A stretch of 64,000 nucleotides of DNA from Onchidella celtica (GCA_963931925.1 OZ007569.1:63487546-63551545), one strand, 5' to 3'; positions 59,301 through 62,494 are shown, counted from the first letter of the stretch. A program made the numbers and translations. Notes: generated by a model from the sequence alone, not told the origin.

Positions 59301-62003
59301 TTCCTTAGTATGTGCCTAGACAGAATTTATTTGCTGAAAAAATATGTGGTTAATTGTGTATCTCCAGGGGCAGATCTAGACCATCTTCAACTATCTTCTG
59401 GAGCATTGTCAGTGAATTTTGGTGTAAGCAGTAGCAATACTTTCATGGTCTACATTAGTAGGTGTGGTATTTGGTTTCCCAACTTTGGAAGATGGACAGC
59501 TCAGAGGGTTGGATCTAACCCTGGTCCTCATGTGTATTTATTTACTTTAGTGTGTCTATATGTTTTGCATGTGTCAAAATGTATAGCTTTCAGACCCTCA
59601 TGAGTAACTTTTCAGAGCATCTTTTACACAGGTACCAATGACAGCACAAGATGGAGAGACTGTGGCATTGATTCTTGTGGCAGATCCAGACAATGCAGGC
59701 AGTAACAGAGAGAAACAAAAGCATGCTTGTGTGATAGCCAAAGACGACAGTAATAGTTTCAAGATTAATAAGGAGGGCAGTGCCTTGCAGGTTGGTCTTT
59801 CATGCTAATATATCTGTATGACATGAATTAAAAAACACCAAGCTGTTTTCTTGCATTTGCGCACGCAATATGTGGGAAAATTTGAAATGTTTCATTGATT
59901 CCATTTAATAAAGAATGATTTTCTTCATTTGTAACTAACCTGCAGCCATATATTGTTGCATTTCTGGAATAAACTGAACGTTTTCTGGCTGAGACTATGT
60001 GGTTTGTAAGGATCAATAACATCTCTTCAGCCAGTCTGAATTACAGTAAATTGACTTTGAAATAAAACAGTCATTTCAGTTTGGATGATTCATGAAGATG
60101 CATTCTTTTTAAATAGCATGGAATTACAATTATTATGTCTATTTGCAACAGTATCATGTTCTGATTGCAGCGTGCCACACTTTTGCTGATATGGATGCGA
60201 AATTCCATGGCACGATCACCAACACACATAGCAGGCTTCTGCTTTCCTGACCAAGTTTAACATGTAGATTCCATGATCTTTCAAGCAATTTTCATTCTTT
60301 GAGATTTTGTAATGTGCTTGAGTGTATTCAAGAGGCACAGAGGATCTAAGCTTATAATTTCTCCTTTGCACAATTTTGATAAGCGGGATTAATTAGAAAT
60401 CTTCACATCACAAGCTTCCCATACAGTAACAATGAGGTTTTGAAGATACAAAAATGGTCTTTCATTTTGTTTGCCACAATAGGTGACCCTTCTTTAATTA
60501 GACACCTAATGAGATGATAGTCAAATAGAATGTTGACCACGGATGTCGGAAATAATTATTTTTCATTATTACTAGTTGTGGTCCCAGCCCAGATTAAATC
60601 CACTGAGGCAACAGTAATGCATTGTATAAGGTAATTATAGTACGTGACAACAAAAATTTGATAGATCATGGTTTGTTAACAACATTTCTTGTTAATGAAT
60701 TCTTTGACAGCTTATTTGTAGAAAGACATACGTTTCATGTCGCTCATGGTTTAAGACAATGGACTAGTTTGCAGGGCATTTGAAAGATTATAGTTATGTG
60801 TTATAGTGAATAAGGGTATCACTTGCAGGTGAAATAAAATTTTAAAAAACTTAATGTTGTAGACTAAGCCACTTTAACCCCATTGTCGCAGGGCGGATTA
60901 TACCCCCGTCAGACATACCAGGGGTTAAAAGAGCCTAACCTATTTTATACCCCCAGGTATATTCTGGGCTAAGCCAATTTATACACTTGGGTATACTTGA
61001 GGGTGAGCCAGACTTTCTCCACAAGTCCAGATTATATCCCCCACTTTTTTTTTTTATAAACAAGTAAAGACCACAGTTTATTTCAATCTTAGTTTAAATC
61101 ATTTTTTTATCACTGTCATCAGGCATCATATTAATACATGTACATACATACATACATTCTTGACTCCTATAAATCTAAATACAATTCAGAGGAAAAACAT
61201 GCATTAATATGCATTGATATACTATGTGTTGAATATCCATTCAAACTGATATGATTCAACTTTAAGCCTTATTTTACTCATGTTTGTTGATATCCTTTTT
61301 TTTTTTTTTTTTAGTAATTGGTTGCCCATGAGTAAAATTGCAATGGATAAAAAATTAACAGACTCATAAAAACAATGTCATTTTAGAGATATTTTGCGCG
61401 CAAATATAGTTGTTAAATCCCTTGGCAAGGGATGTGTCAAGCTTAGGAACATGTCGCAGGAAGTGATAATGTCATGTGTTGATGAAAATGGAGGATTCGA
61501 AGTAGTCGATTAGCGACACAAAGCAAACTCAAAAAAAATTCCCCACTATTTCAAGTCTCCAAAGCTAAAAACGGAACCATCTGCAGGTCAAAAGTGAGGC
61601 ACATGTAAAATTTCAAGTAAATCCAAGCAGTGCGAGTGGTGCTAGGTCTTGTTAAAAATCATGTGAGTTTTTGTACTGTATAAGATGTAATTCTTAAAAG
61701 ATCATGTCCAGATCTTTACATATCAACCGCTGCTTCATGTTGGTGTGCTCCTTTCTTTTCCCACAGATAAATGGTCAGGTGCCTGTGGAGAAAGTATCTG
61801 TCATGATAACATTAAACTGCTCAGATAATGGGGTACCAAGCTATTCTTTCATCAAAGACTTCATGCTTTTCATCACGGAGACAGCAGATGTACCAAAAGC
61901 AGTTGTGCTGAATGGGAACAAGACAGTGGCAGAGAATTCTGAAAATGTAGAAGTTGGCACATTGAAAATTGTCAATGAACTGACAGAAACAGAAATTCAA
62001 GGG
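7349..62003 (+). CDS. Large secreted or membrane-anchored TSP1-EGF-CCP-cadherin protein gene, 49 exons, 3' incomplete
   Basis: I assembled this model by joining 49 exons at GT-AG sites; the codon phase is conserved at all 48 junctions and the joined frame is open for 2985 codons. Order in the protein: signal peptide (about residues 1-38, hydrophobic core 20-31), eight TSP1 repeats (about 45-486), an EGF-like module (about 490-525), a CCP/Sushi-like module (about 525-600), then 22 full cadherin repeats and the start of a 23rd (about 601-2985). Linkers of the DxNDxP or DxNExP type, LDYE motifs and DxD motifs mark the cadherin repeats, which as a family bind calcium and mediate adhesion. TSP1, EGF and CCP modules are extracellular binding modules. 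No membrane segment or stop is seen by 62003, so the C-terminal end lies outside the window or past the LINE that begins near 62495. I do not recognise a named orthologue. Function as an extracellular adhesion or matrix protein is inferred from the domains only. Confidence 0.92.
8076..8369 (-). mobile_element. tRNA-derived SINE, copy 1
   Basis: On the minus strand the head reads GGGGACATGTTGGTCTAGAG (A box), then GGGTTCGATCCCCG (B box) and GTGCAGGCATGTTGG. The body then matches copy 2 (AAAGATACCTTGGCAGTTGG type). A homopolymer A/C run interrupts it at 8255-8288. Intron 1. Confidence 0.75.
9044..9256 (+). CDS. Exon 2: divergent TSP1 repeat 2
   Basis: The acceptor is TTGATTGCAG and the donor is GGAAG|GTGCAG, phase 2. 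The exon encodes a cysteine-rich, divergent TSP1 (WSAWGSC, then CGGYC, then CGKPCC) with a longer middle than usual and extra cysteines. It is missed by an ATG-based ORF search but is in frame with both neighbours. Confidence 0.83.
9408..9493. repeat. (AAT)n/(ATT)n microsatellite, self-complementary
   Basis: A run of AAT units is followed directly by ATT units, so the strand can fold into a long hairpin. Intron 2. Confidence 0.85.
10023..10225 (+). CDS. Exon 3: TSP1 repeat 3 and start of repeat 4
   Basis: After the acceptor CTAAACAG the exon gives WGPWGEC, RHRERIV and CGGKRC, closing with CCPQDC, then the WSEWSEC of repeat 4. The donor is TGCG|GTCAGT, phase 1. The exon therefore spans a module boundary. 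Confidence 0.87.
10569..10690 (+). CDS. Exon 4: end of TSP1 repeat 4
   Basis: Acceptor CTGTTCAG and donor TGCAAG|GTGAGT, phase 0. It supplies the RTR strand, CGGANC and an N-glycosylation-type NDST/NKT stretch before the closing cysteine of repeat 4. Confidence 0.86.
10982..11111 (+). CDS. Exon 5: first half of TSP1 repeat 5
   Basis: After the acceptor AACGACAG the exon encodes [20 protein letters not shown] and CQGEPC. The donor is ACAACAG|GTAAAC, phase 1. Spacing between the first cysteines is slightly longer than in repeats 6 to 8. Confidence 0.85.
11624..11723 (+). CDS. Exon 6: end of TSP1 repeat 5 and start of repeat 6
   Basis: Acceptor GTTAAACAG and donor AATGAG|GTGAGA, phase 2. It encodes [10 protein letters not shown], closing repeat 5, and [14 protein letters not shown], opening repeat 6. 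The next intron contains a piggyBac-like element. Confidence 0.85.
11982..12769. mobile_element. piggyBac-like non-autonomous DNA transposon
   Basis: TTAA at 11978-11981 and 12770-12773 flank a 788-bp element whose ends are inverted: CCCTTTATCCCCTAA at the left and, reversed, CCCTCTACCCCCTAA at the right. CCY ends and TTAA duplications are the hallmark of the piggyBac superfamily. It lies in intron 6. Confidence 0.75.
12061..12468 (-). pseudogene. Possible piggyBac transposase N-terminal remnant
   Basis: A 135-codon minus-strand frame contains a strongly acidic stretch ([12 protein letters not shown]) and PGWSD, a composition often seen before the catalytic core of piggyBac transposases. The DDD catalytic core is absent. 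Assignment rests on context more than on sequence identity. Confidence 0.4.
13081..13354 (+). CDS. Exon 7: end of TSP1 repeat 6 and complete repeat 7
   Basis: Acceptor TTTATTTTCAG and donor TGCCAG|GTAAAT, phase 0. RNRTRE and CGGSPC finish repeat 6; [18 protein letters not shown] and CGGKC form repeat 7. An acidic stretch of glutamates sits near the end of repeat 7. Confidence 0.88.
13588..13716 (+). CDS. Exon 8: TSP1 repeat 8
   Basis: Acceptor TCAATAG and donor CTGACT|GTGAGT, phase 0. It encodes [17 protein letters not shown] and CGGTPC, a compact TSP1 repeat whose last cysteine is in the next exon. Confidence 0.86.
14024..14218 (+). CDS. Exon 9: EGF-like module and start of CCP/Sushi-like module
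   Basis: Acceptor CTCAACAG and donor TGTGAG|GTAAGA, phase 0. [25 protein letters not shown] is an EGF-like signature with the glycine-tyrosine pair; [11 protein letters not shown], then VSC and FNC begin a CCP/Sushi-like fold. The EGF-like module links the TSP1 block to the CCP block. Confidence 0.86.
14742..14888 (+). CDS. Exon 10: end of CCP/Sushi-like module
   Basis: Acceptor TATCTCACAG and donor CTGGAT|GTAAGT, phase 0. [19 protein letters not shown] and a closing cysteine match the C-terminal half of a CCP module, including the conserved GTW. Confidence 0.86.
15428..15627 (+). CDS. Exon 11: cadherin repeat 1, first part
   Basis: Acceptor CATCTCCAG and donor AGAGA|GTAAGT, phase 2. It contains [13 protein letters not shown], a weak DxDxxxxHxY calcium-site region, and [10 protein letters not shown], the LDYE-type motif. 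The N-terminal motifs are weaker than in later repeats. Confidence 0.84.
16164..16266 (+). CDS. Exon 12: cadherin repeat 1, C-terminal part
   Basis: Acceptor TTTATACAG and donor GCAAAG|GTAATG, phase 0. It ends with a degenerate linker, NNNDPP, in place of DxNDPP. Confidence 0.8.
16599..16757 (+). CDS. Exon 13: cadherin repeat 2, first part
   Basis: Acceptor TTTCATCAG and donor TTAAGG|GTAAAT, phase 0. IPENSLKG is the PEN motif and DDDPGQ replaces DPD. The next intron holds the short-LTR retroelement. Confidence 0.82.
16881..18075 (+). repeat. 5' LTR, short form
   Basis: Begins TGTGAGAGG and ends CCAACA. TATAAG at 17353-17358 could be the promoter TATA box, and AATAAA in GAATAAATAAG near 17963-17972 is a good poly(A) signal. 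The junction GAAACTTTGG|CTTATGG is between 17874 and 17875; in the long copies a 1294-bp GT-AG block interrupts exactly this point. Confidence 0.9.
18076..18150 (+). promoter_or_regulatory. Primer-binding site, tandemly duplicated
   Basis: TTTTCTGGTGTCAGAAGTGG follows the 5' LTR directly (PBS from 18081). A second near-copy starts after a stretch reading TTAGTTCACCCAACA, which itself copies the LTR end (GTAGTTCATCCAACA). The LTR edge plus PBS is thus duplicated by about 48 bp; the second PBS reads TGGTGTCAAGAAGTGGGA. The long-LTR copy has a single PBS. Confidence 0.75.
18228..18622 (+). pseudogene. C-terminal remnant of a gypsy pol polyprotein
   Basis: A frame without an initiating ATG ends at TGA 18620-18622. 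It is rich in proline and arginine, includes NPDGD and VNGDLL, and ends QRLDL, the same ending as the separate gypsy integrase fragment at 39179. I read it as the tail of a deleted gypsy integrase; gag, protease, RT, RNase H and the integrase core are absent. Confidence 0.6.
19233..20427 (+). repeat. 3' LTR, short form
   Basis: Same length and sequence as the 5' LTR as far as I compared. It is preceded by the polypurine tract AGCAGGGGAGAA (19221-19232). The intron-less junction lies between 20216 and 20217. Confidence 0.9.
20643..20865 (+). CDS. Exon 14: end of cadherin repeat 2 and start of repeat 3
   Basis: Acceptor TTTTACCAG and donor CAGCGG|GTAAAA, phase 1. A cysteine pair precedes LNYETQKE, the linker is DVNEPI, and VPENVPAG begins repeat 3. 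Continuity with exon 13 across a 3.9-kb intron is shown by phase and by the repeat layout. Confidence 0.86.
21400..21602 (+). CDS. Exon 15: cadherin repeat 3, central part
   Basis: Acceptor TTCCAACAG and donor TCTTCT|GTAAGT, phase 0. It shows [19 protein letters not shown] and the [11 protein letters not shown] strand typical of cadherin repeats. Confidence 0.88.
22058..22184 (+). CDS. Exon 16: end of cadherin repeat 3 and start of repeat 4
   Basis: Acceptor TTCATTGCAG and donor TGCCAG|GTAAAA, phase 1. The linker is DINEPP and VRENMPG opens repeat 4. Confidence 0.86.
22953..23065 (+). CDS. Exon 17: cadherin repeat 4, central part
   Basis: Acceptor TTCCTGTAG and donor CTTCAG|GTAGGA, phase 0. 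[11 protein letters not shown] is the calcium-site motif and a cysteine (RCSTLQ) pairs in pattern with one in exon 18. Too short for ordinary ORF calling. Confidence 0.83.
23493..23657 (+). CDS. Exon 18: cadherin repeat 4, C-terminal part
   Basis: Acceptor TTTCCATAG and donor CCTTCA|GTGAGT, phase 0. It holds a cysteine before FNYEES and the linker DMDDPP. An N-glycosylation-type NIT lies just before the linker. Confidence 0.85.
24110..24280 (+). CDS. Exon 19: cadherin repeat 5, first part
   Basis: Acceptor TATTTTCAG and donor CTTTTG|GTAAGG, phase 0. It shows VPENSKD and [12 protein letters not shown], the odd-repeat pattern of this protein. Confidence 0.87.
24702..24866 (+). CDS. Exon 20: cadherin repeat 5, C-terminal part
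   Basis: Acceptor TATGGTAG and donor ACAAAA|GTGAGT, phase 0. [15 protein letters not shown] and DVNEAP follow in order. Confidence 0.87.
25144..25416 (-). mobile_element. tRNA-derived SINE, copy 2
   Basis: Head GGGGACAAGGTGGTCTAGAG, GGGTTCAATACCCGG and GTGCAGGCATGTTGG, then a body ending near GCAAAATTCAATTAAAAATT. It shares head and body with the copy at 8076-8369. It lies in intron 20, next to an inverted-repeat element. Confidence 0.75.
25431..25838. mobile_element. MITE-like element with ~37-bp terminal inverted repeats
   Basis: The left end GTGAGTGTGCACGAGAAAAC (continuing CCCACAATAAGTCG) is matched, inverted, at the right end by GTGAGTGTGCATGAGAAAAC (continuing CCCACAATATGTCG). Further inward both sides carry GATTTTGAGAAAA-CGGC. 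No coding capacity. I could not settle the target duplication, so the superfamily is open. Confidence 0.7.
26210..26401 (+). CDS. Exon 21: cadherin repeat 6, first part
   Basis: Acceptor TTGTGTCAG and donor ACAAAAG|GTAAAA, phase 0. [12 protein letters not shown] and TFTYTLLE mark the even-repeat type; the first cysteine of the pair (NCGQK) is at the exon end. Confidence 0.88.
26807..26996 (+). CDS. Exon 22: end of cadherin repeat 6 and start of repeat 7
   Basis: Acceptor ATCTACAG and donor TTGTAG|GTAAGT, phase 1. TCTLDYEGQ carries the second cysteine; [14 protein letters not shown] and IRENKVEG follow. Confidence 0.88.
27150..27850 (+). repeat. Dispersed repeat with ~80-bp tandem array, copy 1
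   Basis: Several degenerate units of about 70-90 bp, each with CATCTTAGTAACAGTGT-like text, TATTTTCTTGGTTA and AAATGGGA, cover 27150-27515. A unique part follows (AGGGTGATAAGTCACTGTGTG, GTCTGAAATTTC, GGATGTGTCCA, AGGCAGCACA). Both parts recur, inverted, at 50140-51450. Intron 22. Confidence 0.65.
28260..28444 (+). CDS. Exon 23: cadherin repeat 7, central part
   Basis: Acceptor ATCAACCAG and donor AAATCT|GTGAGT, phase 0. [23 protein letters not shown] and [10 protein letters not shown] are visible. Confidence 0.87.
28664..28873 (+). CDS. Exon 24: end of cadherin repeat 7 and start of repeat 8
   Basis: Acceptor CCCTCCAG and donor TCTCAG|GTCTGT, phase 0. The linker is [14 protein letters not shown] and LDPDREDS open repeat 8. 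The donor is weaker than its neighbours. Confidence 0.84.
29218..29382 (+). CDS. Exon 25: cadherin repeat 8, C-terminal part
   Basis: Acceptor TTTACAG. Of two possible donors I chose CCGAG|GTTGGT (phase 0) over GTTG|GTAATA because only the first keeps the frame into exon 26. VDYELKSE and DKNDPP are present; repeat 8 lacks the cysteine pair of other even repeats. Confidence 0.84.
30160..30327 (+). CDS. Exon 26: cadherin repeat 9, first part
   Basis: Acceptor GCTTCACAG and donor CTTATG|GTGAGA, phase 0. VDEGTAAS replaces PEN, and [13 protein letters not shown] is the odd-repeat signature. Confidence 0.86.
30653..30811 (+). CDS. Exon 27: cadherin repeat 9, C-terminal part
   Basis: Acceptor CATTTCAG and donor CACCAA|GTGAGT, phase 0. 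[16 protein letters not shown] and NVNEPP are present. Confidence 0.87.
31242..31376 (+). CDS. Exon 28: cadherin repeat 10, first part
   Basis: Acceptor CAACCACAG and donor TTATTG|GTAAGT, phase 0. [12 protein letters not shown] and [13 protein letters not shown] are even-type motifs. The following intron of 6.5 kb contains the long-LTR retroelement. Confidence 0.86.
31647..34137 (-). repeat. 3' LTR of the long copy (2491 bp)
   Basis: On the minus strand this LTR follows the polypurine tract. The element-specific intron-like block is 33153 down to 31860. The poly(A) signal (GAATAAATAAG) lies downstream of the block, as required if the block is inside R. Confidence 0.88.
31860..33153 (-). other. 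Spliceosomal intron-like block inside the LTR (copy 1)
   Basis: Read on the minus strand it begins GG|GTAAGTTGG and ends CTAATCATATTTTTG, a T/C-rich run, then TTGTTCCAG|CTTATGG. That gives a consensus 5' splice site, a CTAAT branch-like motif about 30 nt from the end, a pyrimidine tract and CAG. The length is 1294 bp. Removing it restores exactly GAAACTTTGGCTTATGG as found in the short LTRs. No terminal inverted repeats or flanking duplications suggest a transposon insertion. Confidence 0.85.
34138..35242 (-). other. Internal region of the long copy
   Basis: It matches the internal region of the short copy apart from the duplicated PBS. It contains the same pol C-terminal remnant, ending at 34745 on the minus strand with QRLDL, and nothing that could encode gag or RT, so the element depends on enzymes from elsewhere. 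Confidence 0.8.
34745..35053 (-). pseudogene. Gypsy pol C-terminal remnant (long copy)
   Basis: Counterpart of the remnant at 18228-18622, with one visible amino-acid change (GDPT in place of GDAT). Its near-identity in two separately inserted copies means the deletion is a stable property of the family. Confidence 0.6.
35243..37733 (-). repeat. 5' LTR of the long copy (2491 bp)
   Basis: On the minus strand this LTR precedes the PBS. It is nearly identical to the LTR at 31647-34137 and contains the same block at 35456-36749. Confidence 0.88.
35456..36749 (-). other. Spliceosomal intron-like block inside the LTR (copy 2)
   Basis: Same 1294-bp length and same GTAAGT...TTCCAG borders as the block at 31860-33153. 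It includes a (TA)n run and a C homopolymer near its 5' end, but no long frame. Confidence 0.85.
37896..38082 (+). CDS. Exon 29: cadherin repeat 10, C-terminal part
   Basis: Acceptor TGTCCTCAG and donor CAGTA|GTAAGT, phase 1. A cysteine pair (DQC...TQC) precedes [14 protein letters not shown] and DTNDAP follow. Confidence 0.86.
38467..38869 (-). pseudogene. LINE ORF2 C-terminal end
   Basis: An open minus-strand frame ends at a TAG in 38467-38469. It contains [22 protein letters not shown] and [14 protein letters not shown], the typical C-terminal tail of invertebrate APE-type LINE polyproteins. It has no start of its own and is cut at its 5' side by gypsy sequence. Confidence 0.8.
38879..38956 (-). 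repeat. Truncated gypsy LTR start and polypurine tract
   Basis: On the minus strand TTTGGGGGGGAGA is followed by TGTTGCATAATG, which looks like a polypurine tract (38957-38969) and the first ~78 bp of a U3. The LTR then stops at the LINE junction. Confidence 0.5.
39179..39946 (-). pseudogene. Gypsy integrase, C-terminal fragment
   Basis: The frame of about 255 codons shows MSDNGPQF and [12 protein letters not shown], the second and third catalytic acidic positions (D and E) of the DDE core, then a proline-rich tail ending PPQRLDL. The zinc-binding HHCC region and the first catalytic aspartate are missing, so it cannot be an active integrase. Confidence 0.85.
39983..41078 (-). pseudogene. Gypsy reverse transcriptase (partial) and RNase H
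   Basis: The frame starts within the RT palm. [21 protein letters not shown] (xxDD with His in the first place), FLGHVI and LQRFLGMVN belong to [25 protein letters not shown] and ADTLSRAP belong to RNase H. It ends abruptly about 36 bp before the integrase fragment, so the linker, HHCC and part of the core were deleted. The N-terminal RT, protease and gag are absent. Confidence 0.88.
41083..41978 (-). pseudogene. LINE 5' UTR and apurinic endonuclease domain, truncated
   Basis: Minus-strand frames include [27 protein letters not shown] and [11 protein letters not shown], motifs of the EEP/APE endonuclease. A stop codon (41640-41642) replaces the tyrosine codon found after NVRSM in the copy at 62495. 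The domain is cut near RIH, before the GSDHH end, by the gypsy fragment. The region before the ORF matches the 5' UTR of the other copy. Confidence 0.82.
42227..42456 (+). CDS. Exon 30: cadherin repeat 11, most of the repeat
   Basis: Acceptor CTTTCAG and donor AAATCT|GTAAGT, phase 0. [12 protein letters not shown] is intact but LDYE is replaced by [16 protein letters not shown] follows. It resumes the frame after the chimeric LINE/gypsy intron. Confidence 0.86.
42872..43123 (+). CDS. Exon 31: end of cadherin repeat 11 and start of repeat 12
   Basis: Acceptor TTTTCTCAG and donor CAGCAG|GTCAGG, phase 0. The linker is eroded to GVSEAP, which may bind calcium poorly; VPENCPVND and [13 protein letters not shown] open repeat 12. 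Confidence 0.85.
43605..43766 (+). CDS. Exon 32: cadherin repeat 12, C-terminal part
   Basis: Acceptor ATCCCCAG and donor CCAACT|GTGAGC, phase 0. The cysteine in GGKVVC pairs in pattern with one in exon 31; LDFEMKDK and a weak linker DVAEAP follow. Confidence 0.84.
44393..44567 (+). CDS. Exon 33: cadherin repeat 13, first part
   Basis: Acceptor CTTTCAACAG and donor CCCCAG|GTACAT, phase 1. IAENSYGT and [13 protein letters not shown] are typical odd-repeat motifs. Confidence 0.86.
45112..45260 (+). CDS. Exon 34: cadherin repeat 13, C-terminal part
   Basis: Acceptor CTTTGCAG and donor CATAAA|GTAAGT, phase 0. IDYESKST and the linker NVNEKP are present; the DxG strand is weak. Confidence 0.85.
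45600..47290. other. GC-richer block in intron 34, probable retroelement remnant
   Basis: Composition differs sharply from the AT-rich intron around it: purine- and G-rich text from about 45650 to 47130, then AATAAA at 47169-47174. The stretch TGTCACGAG (46117) to ACTATTACA (about 47252) could be an LTR, but no second copy or target duplication is visible. No recognisable coding region. Confidence 0.4.
47414..47575 (+). CDS. Exon 35: cadherin repeat 14, first part
   Basis: Acceptor CATAACAG and donor CTGAGG|GTAAGG, phase 0. EDPDNIN, then RQTFEYKIL, resembles exon 21 of repeat 6, consistent with duplication of a two-repeat unit. Confidence 0.85.
47623..47925. repeat. CCAT-type microsatellite
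   Basis: CATC/CCAT tetranucleotide units mixed with ACTTATCTACCCACCCATATATC-like segments. The same mixture occurs at 50806-50946. It is in intron 35 and reads open in frame with exon 36 by chance. Confidence 0.85.
48080..48365 (+). CDS. Exon 36: end of cadherin repeat 14 and start of repeat 15
   Basis: Acceptor ATCTTCAG and donor GGAAAAG|GTTAGT, phase 1. A cysteine pair precedes [29 protein letters not shown] and [12 protein letters not shown] follow. This is the longest cadherin exon but one. Confidence 0.87.
48699..48820 (+). CDS. Exon 37: cadherin repeat 15, middle
   Basis: Acceptor CTTCACAG and donor AAGTCT|GTGAGT, phase 0. LDFEDKPA and [10 protein letters not shown] are visible. Confidence 0.86.
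49117..49368 (+). CDS. Exon 38: end of cadherin repeat 15 and start of repeat 16
   Basis: Acceptor TATTATAG and donor ACAAAG|GTTTGT, phase 0. The linker NVDEAP is followed by an unusually long strand A region and then [11 protein letters not shown]. Confidence 0.85.
49878..50033 (+). CDS. Exon 39: cadherin repeat 16, C-terminal part
   Basis: Acceptor ATTGCCAG and donor CCTGTA|GTAAGT, phase 0. The cysteine in GTRC pairs in pattern with exon 38; VDYEEQ and DENDPP follow. Confidence 0.86.
50140..51450 (-). repeat. Dispersed repeat with ~80-bp tandem array, copy 2
   Basis: Inverted counterpart of 27150-27850. The array is at 51040-51450. The unique part occurs twice in direct repeat, about 335 bp apart (GAGCTAGAGGGTGAACAG at 50143 and GAGCTAGAGGTTGGACAT near 50477). 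A CCAT-type microsatellite (50806-50946) lies between. Intron 39. Confidence 0.65.
50806..50946. repeat. CCAT-type microsatellite, second array
   Basis: CCATCCAT units with the same interspersed TTATCTACC text as the array at 47623-47925, so the two are related and not independent simple repeats. Confidence 0.8.
52692..52856 (+). CDS. Exon 40: cadherin repeat 17, first part
   Basis: Acceptor TATTTTCAG and donor CTTAAG|GTTGGT, phase 0. VKESTKG and [11 protein letters not shown] are odd-repeat motifs. Confidence 0.86.
52989..53153 (+). CDS. Exon 41: cadherin repeat 17, C-terminal part
   Basis: Acceptor TTTTTTCAG and donor AACAAG|GTAAGT, phase 0. [16 protein letters not shown] and DENEAP are present. 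Confidence 0.87.
53154..54043. other. Intron 41, nothing identified
   Basis: AT-rich sequence with T runs. No exon, RNA gene or element recognised. Confidence 0.5.
54044..54344 (+). CDS. Exon 42: cadherin repeat 18 in a single exon
   Basis: Acceptor GTCTTTAG and donor TGTCAG|GTGTGT, phase 1. [30 protein letters not shown] and NQNDPP make one whole repeat. It is the only repeat not split by an intron and lacks the cysteine pair, suggesting an intron was lost here. Confidence 0.88.
54345..55150. other. Intron 42, nothing identified
   Basis: A short (TA)n run at 54359-54376 and otherwise unremarkable AT-rich sequence. A 199-codon frame covering exon 43 extends upstream through this intron by chance. 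Confidence 0.5.
55151..55371 (+). CDS. Exon 43: cadherin repeat 19, most of the repeat
   Basis: Acceptor CTTTCCAG and donor AAATCT|GTGAGT, phase 0. [28 protein letters not shown] and [10 protein letters not shown] are present. Confidence 0.87.
56026..56840 (-). repeat. LTR-like direct repeats flanking a GA microsatellite
   Basis: Two direct copies of about 115-130 bp begin TGTCAAAGAAG at 56026 and 56712. On the minus strand each contains TTGAATAAACGTC (poly(A) signal) and ends TTTGACA, and the right copy has TATAAAA upstream (56860-56866). This looks like R-U5 of an LTR with a promoter. Each copy holds a duplicated CTGGGGGAAGAGA motif. A (GA)n run of about 70 bp lies at 56300-56397. No internal coding region is seen. 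Confidence 0.5.
57073..57306 (+). CDS. Exon 44: end of cadherin repeat 19 and start of repeat 20
   Basis: Acceptor AATTTTCAG and donor AAGTCT|GTGAGT, phase 0. The linker DINEAP is followed by IPEKTKVN and [12 protein letters not shown], with a cysteine near the end. Confidence 0.86.
57635..57830 (-). repeat. Partial third copy of the dispersed repeat
   Basis: GACACATTTTC, GACAGGAAATT, ACACATTGGTGAG and CAGTGGGCCAATTAGTGAAT align with the unique part at 50640-50720 and 50455-50480. No tandem array is present. Intron 44. Confidence 0.45.
57866..58051 (+). CDS. Exon 45: cadherin repeat 20, C-terminal part
   Basis: Acceptor TGTTTCAG and donor CCCTAT|GTGAGT, phase 0. A cysteine precedes LKYQAG (LDYE lost); DSNDAP is intact. 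Confidence 0.83.
58562..58672 (+). CDS. Exon 46: cadherin repeat 21, first part
   Basis: Acceptor TGCTCTAG and donor TTTCAG|GTAAAA, phase 0. [11 protein letters not shown] and [11 protein letters not shown] are clear odd-repeat motifs in an exon of only 37 codons. Confidence 0.84.
58974..59183 (+). CDS. Exon 47: cadherin repeat 21, remainder
   Basis: Acceptor ATGGACAG and donor AATGAG|GTGAGC, phase 0. LDAEEQP replaces [12 protein letters not shown] and DVNEAP follow. Confidence 0.86.
59632..59790 (+). CDS. Exon 48: cadherin repeat 22, first part
   Basis: Acceptor TTTACACAG and donor TTGCAG|GTTGGT, phase 0. [12 protein letters not shown] is even-type and resembles repeats 6 and 14; the PEN motif is degenerate. 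Confidence 0.83.
59791..61766. other. Long intron 48
   Basis: About 2 kb without exon-like frames. A segment around 60874-61060 with TTAACCCC, TACCAGGGGTTAA and repeated TATACCCC text has the look of a transposon end but lacks a matching second end. The rest is AT-rich. Confidence 0.4.
61767..62003 (+). CDS. Exon 49: end of cadherin repeat 22 and start of repeat 23
   Basis: Acceptor TCCCACAG and donor CAAGGG|GTGAGT, phase 0. [10 protein letters not shown] is followed by a degenerate linker (TADVP) and [11 protein letters not shown] of repeat 23. It is the last exon I can find; a good donor shows that the gene continues. Confidence 0.85.
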
Positions 62004-62494
62004 GTGAGTTTTTAATTTAATCCAGTTAGCCTAATCATGAAATTATTGAAACGGTGCTCATTTGCATTTGAAAGATCTTCCTTCATGTTAATTCATATCA
62101 AAAGCATTGCAGACTGAATCTTTTACTTTTCACAGAGGTAAAAATATGTGATTTATATACAAAATGACAATGTTCAGATATTAATGATAGGAAGAAAGCA
62201 ATGCAGATTATTTAGATACATTTACATCTCACATCAGCGAAGCTAGAGAAATACACGTAATTGATAATACTTAAAATTCATGTCTAGGAACAGGATTAGG
62301 CCTCTTTGGCCTCAGCAGTATCTTTGTCAGAAAATTGGACTATATCTGAATTTCATAATTTTGCTTTGTCAAATTAGAATAAGATAATTAAATTTTATCT
62401 TGGTCTCAGGGTAGCAGACCATAGTGGCTTGTTCACTTCACTTTGTCTGTGGCATTATGTAATTACGTTTTACTAAGGAGATGAAAGAAGAGGG

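Noticed and set aside
60874..60945. A second piggyBac element starting TTAACCCC and ending GGGGTTAA
   Set aside because: Only four bases of inverted match and a ~60-bp body; more likely chance in C-rich text.
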